Source: Euclidia mi
Lineage: Eukaryota; Arthropoda; Insecta; Lepidoptera; Erebidae
Length of the DNA: 64,000 bases
Reading direction: 5' to 3'
Assembly (NCBI GenBank): GCA_944739405.2
Contig: OX123209.2
Span: 7,695,217-7,759,216, forward strand
Shown: piece by piece, positions 1 to 11,138 of the stretch
Position numbering within the stretch: the stretch's first letter is position 1
How the letters are laid out: each line of letters starts with the position of its first letter
Translations under genes and position numbers: made by a program
Notes under the pieces: model-generated
Seen by the model: only the letters and a program-made list of their open reading frames with translations
What the model was told of the DNA's origin: nothing
Databases searched by the model: none

Positions 1-1952
1 TTGAAAGATCGGCGATAGAGACACCGATAGCTGAAATGAATGGTAACGATAGCAATGATGAAAGCGTTATTGGCGTGGATGAGATCGTGAAGGAACTGGG
101 AAGTATGAAAGTAGGTAAGGCTGCAGGATATGATAGGATTACAGTCGAAATGCTGAAGGCTGGACAGGGCATCATAGTTGGTCAGTTGCAGCGGTTATAT
201 AACTTGTGCTGGAGCACCGGCCGAGTACCTAATGACTGGGCCACAGCTGTAGTTGTGCCTCTTTATAAAGGAAAAGGCTCGAAACAAGACTGCAAAAACT
301 ATAGAGGCATTAGCCTTCTGAGCATTGTTGGCAAATTGTATGCGAAGGTACTGATTGAAAGAGTTATGGAAGTAACCGACAAGAAAATATGGGATGTACA
401 AGCGGGATTCCGAAAGGGTATGGGATGCATAGATCAGGTTTTTTCCTTGCGAAGCATAGTCAAAAAGTTTTTGGCCAAAGGTCAAAAGGTCTATTGCGCA
501 TTCGTGGATTTGGAAAAGGCTTACGATAAAGTGGTGAGGAATGAAATGTGGTCGGTGCTGTCAATGAATGGGGTAGACAGCAGCCTCATTCGAGCTCTGA
601 AATCCCTTTATGAGGATTCTAGAGCTTGTGTGAGGATAAACGGGGCATACACTGACTGGTTTACCATCGAGAAAGGTGTAAGACAGGGATGTGTAGCGTC
701 GCCGTGGCTGTTTAACCTCTTCATGGATAGTTATTTGCAAGATTTAAAACTAAATAGACATATATAAATAAACTAAATAGTGACTGCGGATTAAGGATGA
801 ATGGGTTACTCGTCAAATGCCTCCTTACTAATAATATCCTTACTAGTAATACTTGCACCTCCAGCGGAGGAGTTGCAGGAGATAGTAGCAATCATGCATG
901 GTGCGTTAGAGAGGAAAGGAATGAAAGTGAATGTAAGAAAAACGAAAGTTATGGTTTTTGAAAAGGAGGAATGCGTTACGGCTTGTAATGTTTTGATCGA
1001 TGGACAGCGAGTGGAACAAGTGAATGAGTTTGTTTACTTATGTACGTTGTTTACAAGAGATGGTAAGAATGAAGAAGATAATAATTTCTTGGGTTTACGC
1101 GAATGTTACACATTGAAATTAAACTACAGTTTACGGATTTTATCGCGTTATATTACTTTCACTGGTTATTTGTTATTACATTTATATTAGACAAATATCA
1201 CCTCAGTCTGCCGTGAACATGAATCCTATAAAGAATTCGAAACGTCGGCTAGTAATAAAAATGTAGTTTCAAGATCTTTCGGTTTAAATGTAATAACAAA
1301 TAACCAGTGAAAGTAATATAACGCGATAAAATCCGTAAACTGTAGTTTAATTTCAAAATGAAGAAGATATTGAAAGGAGAGTTAATGCAGGTAATAGTGT
1401 GAATGGAGCTCTGAAAGCGTTTATGAACAGTCAAAACGTGTCCAAAAAGGCACGTTTGGCTGTACATAGAGGCGTGTTAGTGCCTACCCTTATGTATGGT
1501 AGTGAAAGTTGGGTATGGCAGAAGAGATTTTAAAAAGTAAAATAAATGCTGTAGAAATGAGAGCACTGAGAAGTATGTGTGGTGTGTCTTTGACCGACAG
1601 AGTAAAGAATTGTGTGATACGAGAGTGGTGTGGGGTAAAAGAAGATGTAGTGACAAGCATTGAGAAAGGCATGTTAAGATGGTTTGGGCACATGGAGAGG
1701 ATGGATGACGATAGACTGACAAAGAAGATATATAAGGCAAGTGTGAATGGAACAGGACAAAGGGGAAGACCTAGGCGGACGTTCTCTGACCAGATTGGAC
1801 ACATCCTGAAAAAACGACAAGTCAGAAGTACCCTTAACAGAAGAGCATGCATGAGAAACTTGATGGGAGTGAGTGAAGCAAGTGAGGTATGTCAGGATCG
1901 TTGCAAATGGCGTTCCGTAGTCTCTGCCTACCCCTCCGGGAAACAGGCGTGA
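1..1952 (+). pseudogene. LINE-A reverse transcriptase, decayed, 5' end outside window
   Basis: Reverse transcriptase of a non-LTR retrotransposon. The first part (36-767) shows GKAAGYDRI, the palm motif FVDLEKAYDK and GVRQGCVASPWLFNLF. The next piece (801-1080) should hold the YADD catalytic box, but at that place it reads LLIISLLVILAP, so the catalytic aspartates are gone. A stop at 765-767 and frame changes break the rest. The C-terminal part (1509-1952) has MRALRSMCGV, GMLRWFGHMERM and the ending SAYPSGKQA, which I recall from very common lepidopteran LINEs. The reading frame is interrupted by an insertion at 1081-1356. Clade is uncertain; the short tetranucleotide tail suggests an RTE-like or related group. 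Confidence 0.85.
1081..1356. mobile_element. Penelope-tail miniature with 73-bp inverted arms
   Basis: A 276-bp insertion inside LINE-A. It is flanked by a 13-bp direct repeat (AATGAAGAAGATA at 1068-1080 and 1357-1369), and the LINE coding sequence resumes after it. Arms at 1113-1184 and 1284-1356 are inverted copies of each other, about 73 bp, apparently perfect. The core contains CGAAACGTCGG and the right arm AACGCGAT..AATCCGTAAA. These resemble the 3' tails of the two Penelope-like elements in this window (near 12478-12546 and 61411-61482), so this is probably a non-coding Penelope 3' end with an inverted duplicate of its tail. A DNA-transposon MITE is the alternative, but a 13-bp target duplication and an unpaired 32-bp left end argue against it. 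Confidence 0.65.
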
Positions 1953-1955
1953 GTC

Positions 1956-1973
1956 TATGTATGTATGTATGTA
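1956..1973 (+). repeat. TATG tetranucleotide tail of LINE-A
   Basis: About four and a half TATG units follow the LINE stop codon. Short tandem repeats in place of a poly(A) tail are typical 3' ends of RTE-like LINEs, so this probably marks the element's 3' end. Confidence 0.7.
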
Positions 1974-1985
1974 CTAGAAATTATG

Positions 1986-2771
1986 TGTTCTAAGACATCT
2001 TCTATGATGCTTTCAAAGTAAGTAAAGTCGCTTGGTGGTGGTCGATACTAGACGTGAGCGCTATATAACATAGATAGTTTTAAACTATCTTATTACAGGC
2101 ATAACCATCACTCGTTTTCTAGCTGAAAAAACCTATCGACTTTTGACAACGGCAACTTGACAAGCAATGAATAGTGTTCCAAACGTTAGCGACGTAACTG
2201 AATCGCAACGGTTGGCTGTTAGTCAGCTAGTAGCTAGTGAATGAAACACGCATAAAATATAGCGCGTTCACATGAGTGCGACAGAGAAGGACGCGAGCCC
2301 GAGCCTGTGACGGTATCGCCATCGCGCGGCGACGAAATAAATGATTACTAATACTTTTACAATAGACAATGAGCTTTATTTTAGGTAACGATTAAGACAT
2401 TAGGGTGTGAATATTTTTTGATGTAGTGACAAGTGTTTTTTGTTTTGAACTTTTGACCTTGACATCTGCAGGTACCCCATTTCTTTCGTTGCTTATATTT
2501 ACCTGAAATAAAATTAGCATTGTTCGGAATTCTGCACTTCGATGCGATACGCTGCAATCCTTTAATAGGAATATTAAATTTTTAATAAGTAGTTGATACT
2601 GTCTTTGATTTTTTTTATGTTGTATAAAGTTACTAGTTATAAGTGGTTTAAAAATAGGTGCTTCAGACTTAAACATTTTGTTTTGTGACTTTGTGAAAAA
2701 CTTATTTTAGTGTAAATAAATAATTATACTGACTTAGTAGGTATAAGTGTGTATAGGTTAAAATTGTAAAT
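1986..2771. other. Non-coding stretch upstream of hAT-1
   Basis: No coding region is recognised. A moderately GC-rich block at about 2280-2335 precedes AT-rich sequence. The left part of the downstream hAT element, including its terminal repeat, may lie here, but I could not match a terminal inverted repeat to anything on the far side. Confidence 0.4.
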
Positions 2772-4726
2772 ATGTCTACTAGAGTTAATTCAAGTATCCT
2801 GTGGGAGTATTTTGAAAAAGACAATGTAAATAAAAAGGCAAAGTTCAATTTATGTTGCACTTATATAAGCTACAAAACGACTACTGGAAATTTAAAAACG
2901 CATCTTCGGAACCGGCATGTCGAAGCGTTCAGACGTGTTGCAAACTACCAAACTAGTCAAAATACCAACAGCAACAATGTACCTGTACCGGGAATATCAG
3001 AGATAGCGGCGACAAGTACAATTTCTTTGCTTACTGAGGCAGCACCTTCAACTTCCAGCGGCATAAGCGGAATGCGCCAGACAAGGCAGATAAGTTTGGA
3101 AACTTTCATACCAAAAAAAAAATCGAGAGATCAAAAATCTAAAATAGACAACGACCTATTAGGTTTATTTACTAAGGGTTTTCAACCATTTAGTCTAGTA
3201 GAAGAGCCATCTTTTAAGAAATTCGCACGCTGGATACCTGGTTACGAGCTTCTCTCGAAAAAACACGTGTCTTCGACGCTGATCCCTAAATTATACGACA
3301 AAATTAAAGATGAGGTAAAAGAACGTCTATCTAATAATGAAGTAGTTTATAAAATCTGCTTAACATTGGATTTATGGACGTCTCTGAAAGTTACATAGCG
3401 ATTACTGGCCACTACGTAACAGATCCGCTGTTACGTAGTGGCCAGTAATCGCTATGTAACTTTCAGAGACGTCCATAAATCCATTCATTGAAATGCAGTC
3501 CGTTTTACTGGCTTGCGATCATTTTCCGGATCGACATACGAGTGGCCATATTCAAGTTTTTAATGAAAACATCTATAGTGGCATTTAACGGACAAAATTA
3601 ATTTTGTTATCAGTGACAATGCTGCCAATGTCCAAAAAGCCTTAACTGATTTAGGATGGAGACATTTTGGTTGTTTCGGACATACTTTAAATTTAATCGT
3701 ACAAAACGCGCTTACTTGCGTCCAAGGTACGTTGGACAAAGTCAAAACAATTGTGAGATTTTTAAAAAAAAGTACATTTGCTACCGAAAAATTACTTAAG
3801 TATCAACAACAGGAAAATGGATCTGCAGTGCCGTTAAAGTTGAAACAAGACATGTCCACTCGATGGAATTCGACACTGCAGATGATTAACCGCTTCCCTG
3901 AAGTACAGTCCGCTCTGAAAGCAACAATAGCTGTGATCGGAAAAGATTTGCCCGTAATTAGTAACGAGGAGTGGACGCTTTTGGAGCAGTTGTTAATTGT
4001 ACTGAAGCCATTTGAGGACATCACCGCCGCAATGAGCGGAGAAAAATATATGACTGCTGGCTCTATCATAACCATTACAAGATGTCTCATAAACACGTGC
4101 GATAAGTTGTTAGCGGATCATGTATGTACCCCCTTTGTCAGAAGATAACACAATTAGCCCAGCTGCCGTTGTCGCTAATAATCTTAGAGAGGGTTTAATA
4201 ACATGACTAGGGAATATGGAAAAAAGTGGAACCTTTGGAGTATGTTCGTTCTTTGATCCAAGATACAAAACATCAGGATTACTTGACAAAGCCGAAGGAG
4301 CAAGGACAAAAAAAAGGGTACAGGATTTGGTCCAAAATTTAATCGCCAAAAATCAACCTGTCCCGCAACCACGACCAGTGACCACAACATCTTTAAACAA
4401 AAGAGTTTCGCCGTGGAGTATATTATCAGAGCTCATAGACTCAAAGAAGCCGGCGAAAACAGGCACCCCGCTATCAAAAGCGATTCAAGACGTTGACCTC
4501 TACCTGGATGACGATATCCTACCCGTGCATAAAGCATGGATCATGGAATTGCCCAAAGTATCCACATTTATGCAAACTAGTCCGGGAATACGGCAACATT
4601 GTTGCCACATCAGTTCCCTGTGAAAGAATTTTCAGCAGGGCTGGTCAGCTGATTTCAGACCGCCGTCCAAGGCTCGACCATCAAAAAGTGGCACAAATTA
4701 TGTTTATAAACGGCAACACAATGTAA
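2772..4726 (+). pseudogene. hAT-1 transposase (BED-finger type), broken
   Basis: DNA transposase pseudogene in several frames. In order: a degenerate BED zinc finger (2830-2935, with TTGNLKTHLRNRH), an acidic/serine linker, the first catalytic region ICLTLDLWTS near 3356-3386, then (3600-3720) SDNAANVQKAL and CFGHTLNLIVQNAL, DMSTRWNSTLQM near 3850, and a C-terminal hAT dimerisation segment PCERIFSRAGQLISDRRPRL near 4615-4675. The family normally encodes one protein of 600-700 residues; here it is cut by a 55-bp fold-back duplication at 3368-3482 and at least three frame changes. The start at 2772 gives the BED finger at its usual N-terminal place. It cannot make active transposase. Confidence 0.85.
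3368..3482. repeat. 55-bp perfect fold-back inside hAT-1
   Basis: Arms 3368-3422 and 3428-3482 are exact inverted copies separated by 5 bases. The left arm is genuine hAT coding sequence. The right arm is its inverted copy, and the coding sequence resumes right after it, so this is an inverted duplication rather than a terminal repeat. Confidence 0.9.
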
Positions 4727-5160
4727 ATAATAAACAGCTAGAACTTGTAAATATGTATATACCTAAAATTCATAATGTACATCTAATGAACTTTTAAATA
4801 CGCCTGTATAAGTGAATTTCTTTCATAACATTCATCATAGTTATTACTTATGTAATTTTTAATTCATGTAAATCAAAATTCAAAATCGAATTAGATTTCG
4901 TTCTGACTATAAAATATACAGCCAGTCCTAAGCCTGGTAAAGTATGAAGGAAAGTTCATTGGCGGCAATACCTGTTATCAAAACTGCACATGCTACATAT
5001 ATAATAGCTTTTGAAAAGTAGATAGTTGTTACAAGTAGATAGTTTTCATAACGTTATCAGGCAACGCTAAACGATTTCGTTTCGTTATTTCAAATAGCGA
5101 CAACGACACATGTCTAGTCGATACACACACACTATAACATGTTCAAGCTCAACACAAGAA
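4727..5160. other. AT-rich stretch after hAT-1
   Basis: No gene seen. It presumably holds the hAT 3' end and the junction to the truncated copia element. TAGATAGTT occurs twice near 5020-5045, and ATAGATAGTTTTAAACTATC near 2070 is similar; this is too weak to call a terminal repeat. Confidence 0.35.
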
Positions 5161-5164
5161 ATCT

Positions 5165-6714
5165 CAGCAGTGCGCTCGATAGAAAGTTTTTAGGATTTTC
5201 TATCATTATCACGAGCAAAGTCAGCATCAGCATAGCCTATTAAACTGTTACAATTACATTTACAATATTTTAGGTTTAAATCAATAGTTTGTTTTATATA
5301 TCTAACACACGCTTCAAAGCTTGCCATAATTTTAAAGTTGGTTGTGACTGGAATCTACTCAAATAAGACACAGCTGTTGCCAAGTCAGGTCTAGTGCTTA
5401 CCATAGCATACATTAAGGAACCAATGAGTGATCTACATTGATGTTCTAGAGTCATATCAATTTCAGCCATGTCAAAATCCATTTCGAAGTTATTATCCAT
5501 AGGGGAATTAATTCCTTTACATTCATTCATATTGTAAGATTCAAGAACCTTTTGCAAATACTTAGTTTGATTAAGATAAACACCGTCTTGTTTCTTTTGA
5601 ATACTAATACTAAGATCTATTAAATTATTATCACCCAAATCTTTCATTTAAAATTTATTTTCAAGAAATTTTTGACACTTTCTATTTTAGTACAGCTAGG
5701 TCCTATAATTAATATGTCATCGACGTATAAAATTAAATACAGATCCCCTTTGCTATATAGACAGTAGTCATTTTGAGACCGCGTGAAGCCACACCCTGTA
5801 ATGACCTCTGTAAATTTTACATACCAATATTTTGGACTCTTTTTTAATCCATACAATGATTTCTGTAATTTCAATACATGACCTTCTGGAGCTGTTAATC
5901 TTTGTGGAGGTTTCAAGTATACTTCTTCATCAATGCGTCCGTACAAAAATGCACCTTTAACATCCATCTGGTGGATTTCATAATCTTTCTGAGCAGCAAC
6001 AGATAGAAGTACTCTTAAGGTTTGTAACTTCAAAACAGGTGAGTATATATCATCCAATTTACCTTTCTGCTGGTAGCCTTTCACTACTAATCTTCCTTTG
6101 CATATCTCTTGTTCTCCTATGTTCTTCTTAGTAAAAACCCATTTGCTATCTAATAGTTTTTTATTTTTTGGTTCAGGCACAAACTTCCATGTTTCATTAT
6201 CTTTCAAAACTTTTAATTCTTCATTTATTGCCTTGTTCCATTCTTTCTCATCTTTTCTTCCTTTAATATCTTCAAAACTTGCTGGGACATCCTGATAACA
6301 TGATAATAAAGCATACAATGCCATCTCATCTTTGTTTAAGTCAATCTCATAGTCCTTTTGCCATACTGGTTTTCTTATTTCTCTTTTTCCTCTCCCTCTT
6401 TCTGTACTTTCTGTCTCTTTTATTGCATTTTCTTTTTGATTTGGTTCTTCTTCTTCTTTCCTATTTTTCTTATTACCTTTATTATTTTTCTTGTCATTAT
6501 ATACTTTCTCCTCTATGTCTTCTTCACTGTCCTGTTCTTGCTCGCTAACCTCTTCTTCATTCTTTTCTGTCACCTCCGGTGTATATCTCACATCCATGTA
6601 ATTGTCATTTTTCGGTTTTGTCTCATCAAATTTTACATTACTCGCAGATATCACTTTCCTTGACTCAATATCATATAGTTTATATCCTGAATTGAGGTAT
6701 CCAATAAAAATCAT
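5165..6714 (-). pseudogene. Copia reverse transcriptase and RNase H, truncated
   Basis: The 3' half of a Ty1/copia pol gene on the minus strand. The RT shows WVFTKK, KGRLVVKGYQQK, IHQMDVKGAFLYG, KLQKSLYGLKKSPKYW and the catalytic box LYVDDILII. A frame change near 5645 leads to MKDLGD and PDLATAVSYLSRFQ. Another near 5305 leads to the RNase H start, where GYADADFARDNDRKS is readable; then the similarity stops at about 5165, so most of RNase H and the 3' LTR are missing. The N-terminal part (6300-6600) is very rich in lysine and glutamate, the usual linker between integrase and RT. Confidence 0.88.
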
Positions 6715-6938
6715 TTTTTTCCTGAATTGTCCAGTTTTTGCCTTAATTCTTTTGGTACATGATTATATGCTGTGCATCCAAACACTCTCATATTTGACAC
6801 ATTAGGTTTCCTGCCTTCTCATAGTTCTGATGGTGTTTGACTTTTTCCTTCGGTTGGGCTTCTGTTCGACACATATGCTGAAAACAACACTGCATGTCCC
6901 CAAAATTCTTTACTAAGTTGAGAGTCTATTAAAACTGT

Positions 6939-7364
6939 TTAAGCCTTCTCCATTAGTGTATGATTTATTCGTTCAGCTACACCATTCATCTGAGGATTAT
7001 AAGGCACTGTATATTGCATTTCCATTCCTTTACTGTAACAAAATTCCTGAAATTCCCTAGACACATATTTACCTCCGTTATCTGATCTAAACTTTAACAT
7101 GTTTGTATTAAAATGGTTGGTTACATAAAAATAGTACTGTTTGAATTTGTCAAAAACTTCACTTTTGTTATAAATCAGATACACCCAAACGAAATGAGTA
7201 TAGTCATCAATGAATGTTACAAAATATTTATATCCATCTTCAGTTAATGGGGTGATCGGTCTACACACGTCACTATGTACTAACTCGAGGGATCTAGTAG
7301 CCCTACGTCCAGGTCGGTTAAAAGGTGGTCTTGTCATTTTCCCTAATAAACACGGTTCACACAC
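6939..7364 (-). pseudogene. Copia integrase core
   Basis: Integrase catalytic core of the same copia element: LELVHSDVCRPI (first Asp), FRSDNGGKYVSREF (second Asp) and NGVAERINHTLMEKA (Glu). The triad is present with family spacing. The frame closes before the RT segment, and the upstream pre-integrase zinc finger (7400-7590) is broken by stops. Confidence 0.87.
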
Positions 7365-7593
7365 AGAATTATCATTATTACATTTAAGTCATTAATACCA
7401 ATTACCATTTCATTCCTCGCAAGCAACGATAAGTTTTTCATATTTAGGTGGCACACCGCCTGTGCCACAGCTGCTGATTATCATTGTTTTTAGCAAAATT
7501 ATATTCATGTTTAAGAATTTGCATTTGTATGGTATACAGTGAACTCTCACTATTTCCAATTATAGTTAACTGATTATGCTTGTAAACCCTGAC

Positions 7594-8217
7594 TTAACCA
7601 TTTAAAAATTCAACTCTATAACCATGACATTCTATTTTTGAAACTGACAATAAGTTTTTCCTCAATTCTGGCACATAGTATACATTTTTAATAGTACAAT
7701 CAATGTATCTCTTACCAATAAAACATCTTGCCTTTATGTTACCCACACCAATTGCCATCAAACTAACCCCATTTTCGGCTGCTGAAATCACCTTAGGTTT
7801 CATTAATTCAATATAGTCTGTAAACACACTATTATTATTTATAAGATGGTCTGATGATCCTGAGTCCATGCACCACACAATATTATTACATTTTTCACTA
7901 TCATAACTTCCGGTTAAAAACGCATTATCACTTGCTGTAGATGCCGCATATGAATGATGATCTCTCCCTGAATAATTGTTTTGTCCTTGTCCAAAGTGTC
8001 CTCTTCTGTTTCCTCGAAATCCTTGTCTACTTGGGAATCCACGACCCGGTCTTGAGGAAAAACCTCTATTACCAAACCCTGCCCTCTGTGGAGCTTGAGC
8101 GCCTCGTCCTTGACCTCGTCCTCCTGGTCTCTGATAAGCTTGTCCTATACCTGTATTCTCTGTGTATCTCGCTCGGCATTGGAACATTTTTGTCCTTCCT
8201 TGCCGCATGAATAACAT
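7594..8217 (-). pseudogene. Copia protease with RG-rich gag end
   Basis: The N-terminal 90 residues are an arginine-glycine-rich stretch typical of the end of copia Gag. Then comes the aspartic protease WCMDSGSSDHLIN, followed by AENGVSLMAIGVGNI and NVYYVPELRKNLLSVSKI, the standard copia protease signature. A zinc-knuckle remnant with CYSCGKEG lies in another frame near 8190-8217, so a one-base shift separates it from the following frame. Confidence 0.85.
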
Positions 8218-8349
8218 AGAAAACTATTTCTATGATGCTCCGTTGCGTATCCTACATGTTTGATTCTTTTTTATTCTTCTCCAAGTAATCTGTCTTTAAC
8301 TATGTCTACGGTTAGGTTAGGTAAGCTTTCTATTGCAGTTACAATTATT

Positions 8350-8760
8350 TCATAGGACTCTGGCATAGATAACAGTAGTACATTCACCTTCTCCTCCTCC
8401 GTCAATGCGCTCCCGGCATCCCGAAGCTGCCCGAAGATTCTCGAAACCGTTGAAAAATAACTGCCGCCTCAAAAACAGCTTGCTTCTAGTTCCTTTCTTC
8501 ATGAATTGTTGCTCCAATTTTGCCATCATGTTGTAGGCTGTGTTTTCCTCTGATATGTAGTCAATATGGCTGTCAGACACGGAATTAATGATTAGGCTTT
8601 GCGCACGCGCTTCTAATTTCTTGTTCTCAGGATTGCTCGCAAATAATGTACTTTCTATAGCCTTTAAACAATCATTTTCTTTCAAGATGCTACTAATTCT
8701 AAACTTCCATATAGCGAAATTTTCGCCCGCAAATTGCTTGATTTTTATGGTCTCCGCCAT
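8350..8760 (-). pseudogene. Copia Gag N-terminal part
   Basis: Gag of the copia element. The methionine at 8760 (MAETIKIKQFAGENFAIWKF) is the likely start, because upstream codons overlap the primer binding site and LTR. YNMMAKLEQQFMKKGTRSKL and LFFNGFENLRAA are recognisable copia Gag features. The frame is lost near 8440, before the zinc knuckle. Confidence 0.78.
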
Positions 8761-8840
8761 TTTGCTAGCTTTTTGCTTTGCCAAACGCCGGTCGCAGACT
8801 TTACGAAAACGATCTTTATAACTCTGCCAGTTCAGTGAAC

Positions 8841-8864
8841 ATCGGGAACCACGCTCTGCTACCA
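8841..8864 (-). promoter_or_regulatory. Primer binding site, initiator tRNA-Met type
   Basis: On the minus strand this reads TGGTAGCAGAG then TGGTT and CGATG, close to the complement of the 3' end of insect initiator tRNA-Met. It lies one base after an LTR ending CAACA and about 80 bp before the gag start, exactly where copia reverse transcription is primed. Confidence 0.7.
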
Positions 8865-8865
8865 C

Positions 8866-9044
8866 TGTTGCGTACTGTTGTATTTTTAATAAATATAAAA
8901 CCACTGTTAGCTGACTAATTATTTATTTCTTCCATAATAACATTATAATGCTTATAATAACCAGGAGCAACTACTTCTCTCTTCATAGACAAGTCGGAAC
9001 ATCTATGTTCCGACTTGTCTATGAAGAGAGAAGTAGTTGCTCCT
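8866..9044 (-). repeat. Copia 5' LTR remnant ending in a fold-back
   Basis: The LTR (minus strand) ends CAACA at 8866-8870, next to the primer site. Upstream it runs to about 8962 and then merges into a perfect 40-bp fold-back (8963-9002 and 9005-9044, two-base loop). No second LTR is present because the element's 3' end is missing, so the outer LTR boundary cannot be set. Confidence 0.6.
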
Positions 9045-9480
9045 AATAATGTTCAATAGTAATGTTCTTTTGTCATACGTTTTTTGTTAAACAATAGTAA
9101 ACCTTATAAAAGGTACGGTTGCATCGCAAATCATATATTATTTTCCAGAACTACCTATCTGTCGCCTAAGTAATAATTATGTTTGTTACAACTATGTGGT
9201 TATCTTATCAGGATGATTTCAATATCATGTAAGTACATACCTACTCGAAAAGTAAAAAAATACAGTAACATTAAGTGATAAAATGACACATACAATATTT
9301 TTTCTCGTTCATAATATTTATACGAGTATGCTTTAATAAAATAAAATAGCAATGGTTAAAAGAAATGTTTGCTAAAACAAAATAACAAGGCGTTTTCTAT
9401 GAGCATTACACTAAAGTCAAAATAATTAAAACCACATCTTAATTATGAGATTTTATAACACGTACGTAATAAATAGTATT
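9045..9480. other. AT-rich non-coding stretch
   Basis: No gene, repeat unit or terminal repeat recognised. Confidence 0.4.
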
Positions 9481-9775
9481 TGTACCTACATGAGTTTTCA
9501 TAAAAAAGCTGTTGGAGACCAATGTCCACATACCCAAAACTGTAATTCTATATAATACTAGAGGACGCCAGCAGCTACGCCAGCATTTTTTTTAATTTAT
9601 CCGTTTTGGCCGATCCCGTGGGAATTTCGGGAAATCCCTTCTTAGTGCACCCCTACGGTACCCAAGGAATATACATGCCAAATTTCAGCTTCCTGCGCCC
9701 AATCGTTTCGGCTGTAGCGTGTCTGTCAGTCAGTCAGTAACGCAAGGATTTTATATATTAAGATTTCAAACCATG
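9480..9775 (+). repeat. Dispersed repeat, probable LINE/SINE 3' tail
   Basis: A block with GATCCCGTGGGAATTTCGGG, CCCTACGGTACCCAAGGAA and CCAAATTTCAGCTTCCTGCG. From memory this is a frequent lepidopteran dispersed repeat. It ends with TCAGTCAGTCAGTAACGCAAGG and a T/A-rich tail. No open frame is present; it looks like a 5'-truncated copy. Confidence 0.45.
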
Positions 9776-9995
9776 CAGATCCAAGGATTTCGAAAATACT
9801 AGTGCTATAATTATGACTCATGTAAGAACATGTTTAATCCAATATTGAATATTCTTAGGCATAGTGCAAGCTGTGAAATTGTTGAACTGTTTGCCAACTG
9901 ATCCATAAAAGAGAAATTTACATTACAAGCTACCAATATAACAAAGCAAGAGTAGTGCAGTCTTATTTCTAAAAATGATTCCACTCAGTTTCATA

Positions 9996-11098
9996 GAAAA
10001 TAATTTAGCGGGTCTTAATTGCGTTAACTATAACTTATTTAAGGTATAAATACCTATTTGTTACCGACGTTTCGCTCGTCTTGCACCGAGCATGCTCGCG
10101 GAGAGACTGATGAGAGCTCAGGGACGTCTTGTGGAAGTGCGAGTTTCGGCACCTTACCCTCACTTGGTCTTTATTTAAGTTCGCAATGTCGGTACTCCGA
10201 CACACTACACTAATGACGTCTACACACTGTTGAGTTTTATCACTGCGGCGGTGTTTACACTTGCTGATGACTGGATTCCAAGTGGCCAATAATCTATATC
10301 CATCCTCCCGGTTGAAATTGTTATGTTTCTTGATTTCTACCGCTTCACGTACTATCCTGGAGTAATAGTGACGATCGGTGGATAAGACTTGTGGTTGATG
10401 CAGTTCTATCCAGTGGTTTGGTCCAGACTCCAACAAATGCTCAGCTATCGCCGACTTGTTAATATGTCGGTTTTTACAGCTGCGATATGTTCCTTTACCC
10501 CTTCAGCGATTGTACGCTTAGTCTGCCCGATATATGAACTACCACAGCCGCAATCGACTTTGTAGACGCCAGGTGTTTGGAGAGGAATGACATCCTCTGG
10601 TGTATGCAGATTGTGTGCTATCTTAGAGAGCGGACTGTATACAGTCTTGATGGAGTATTTCCTGAGTACTGTTCCAACTTTGTCCGTCACTCCCTTTAGA
10701 TACGGCATGTAAGCGGGCACTCTGCTTACTTCAGGTTTACGCTCGTTCCTCTTCCAACAGAGTAAGTTTTTCTTGTTACCGTTGCGCCTAAGTACCTCCC
10801 GAACATGTGACAGCTCACTATTTAATTGTTCGGGGTCACATAAGTCATACGCTCTGTTCACTAACGAGGACACAACCGAATCCAAGTGCCGCGGATGGTG
10901 GTGCGAGTTCGCGTTGAGATACCTGTCGGTGTGTGTCGGTTTCCTATACACAGTGTGTCCAAGGGTACCATTATCTCTCACTGTCACTTTAACGTCGAGA
11001 AAGGCTAACGATCCTACCTCCATCTCGAATGTGAATCGGATGTTCGGATGTATGGAGTTCAATTTGTGTGCGATTTGTTCTACGTCCTGCTTGATGCC
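9996..11098 (-). pseudogene. Penelope-like element, inverted 3' arm (GIY-YIG part)
   Basis: The minus-strand arm of a 1.1-kb palindrome. It encodes the C-terminal part of a Penelope-like RT, SLAFLDVKVTVRDNGTLGHT, then the GIY-YIG endonuclease with GVYKVDCGCGSSYIGQTKRT. It ends with a tail containing GAAACGTCGGTAAC. A frame change near 10445 separates the endonuclease from its last 130 residues. It lacks the RT catalytic core. It differs from the plus-strand arm at only scattered positions (for example CGC versus CSC, HTPEDV versus RTPKDV). Confidence 0.88.
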
Positions 11099-11138
11099 GT
11101 GGTGCTTGCAGGTGAAGGTGCCTTGCTGCTTGAAGGTG

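Noticed and set aside
6098..6805. Plus-strand frames rich in Phe, Leu and Ser
   Set aside because: Antisense of the Lys/Glu-rich copia linker; no protein character.
10773..11138. N-terminal extension of the Penelope frame
   Set aside because: It is the antisense reading of the opposite arm, open by chance.
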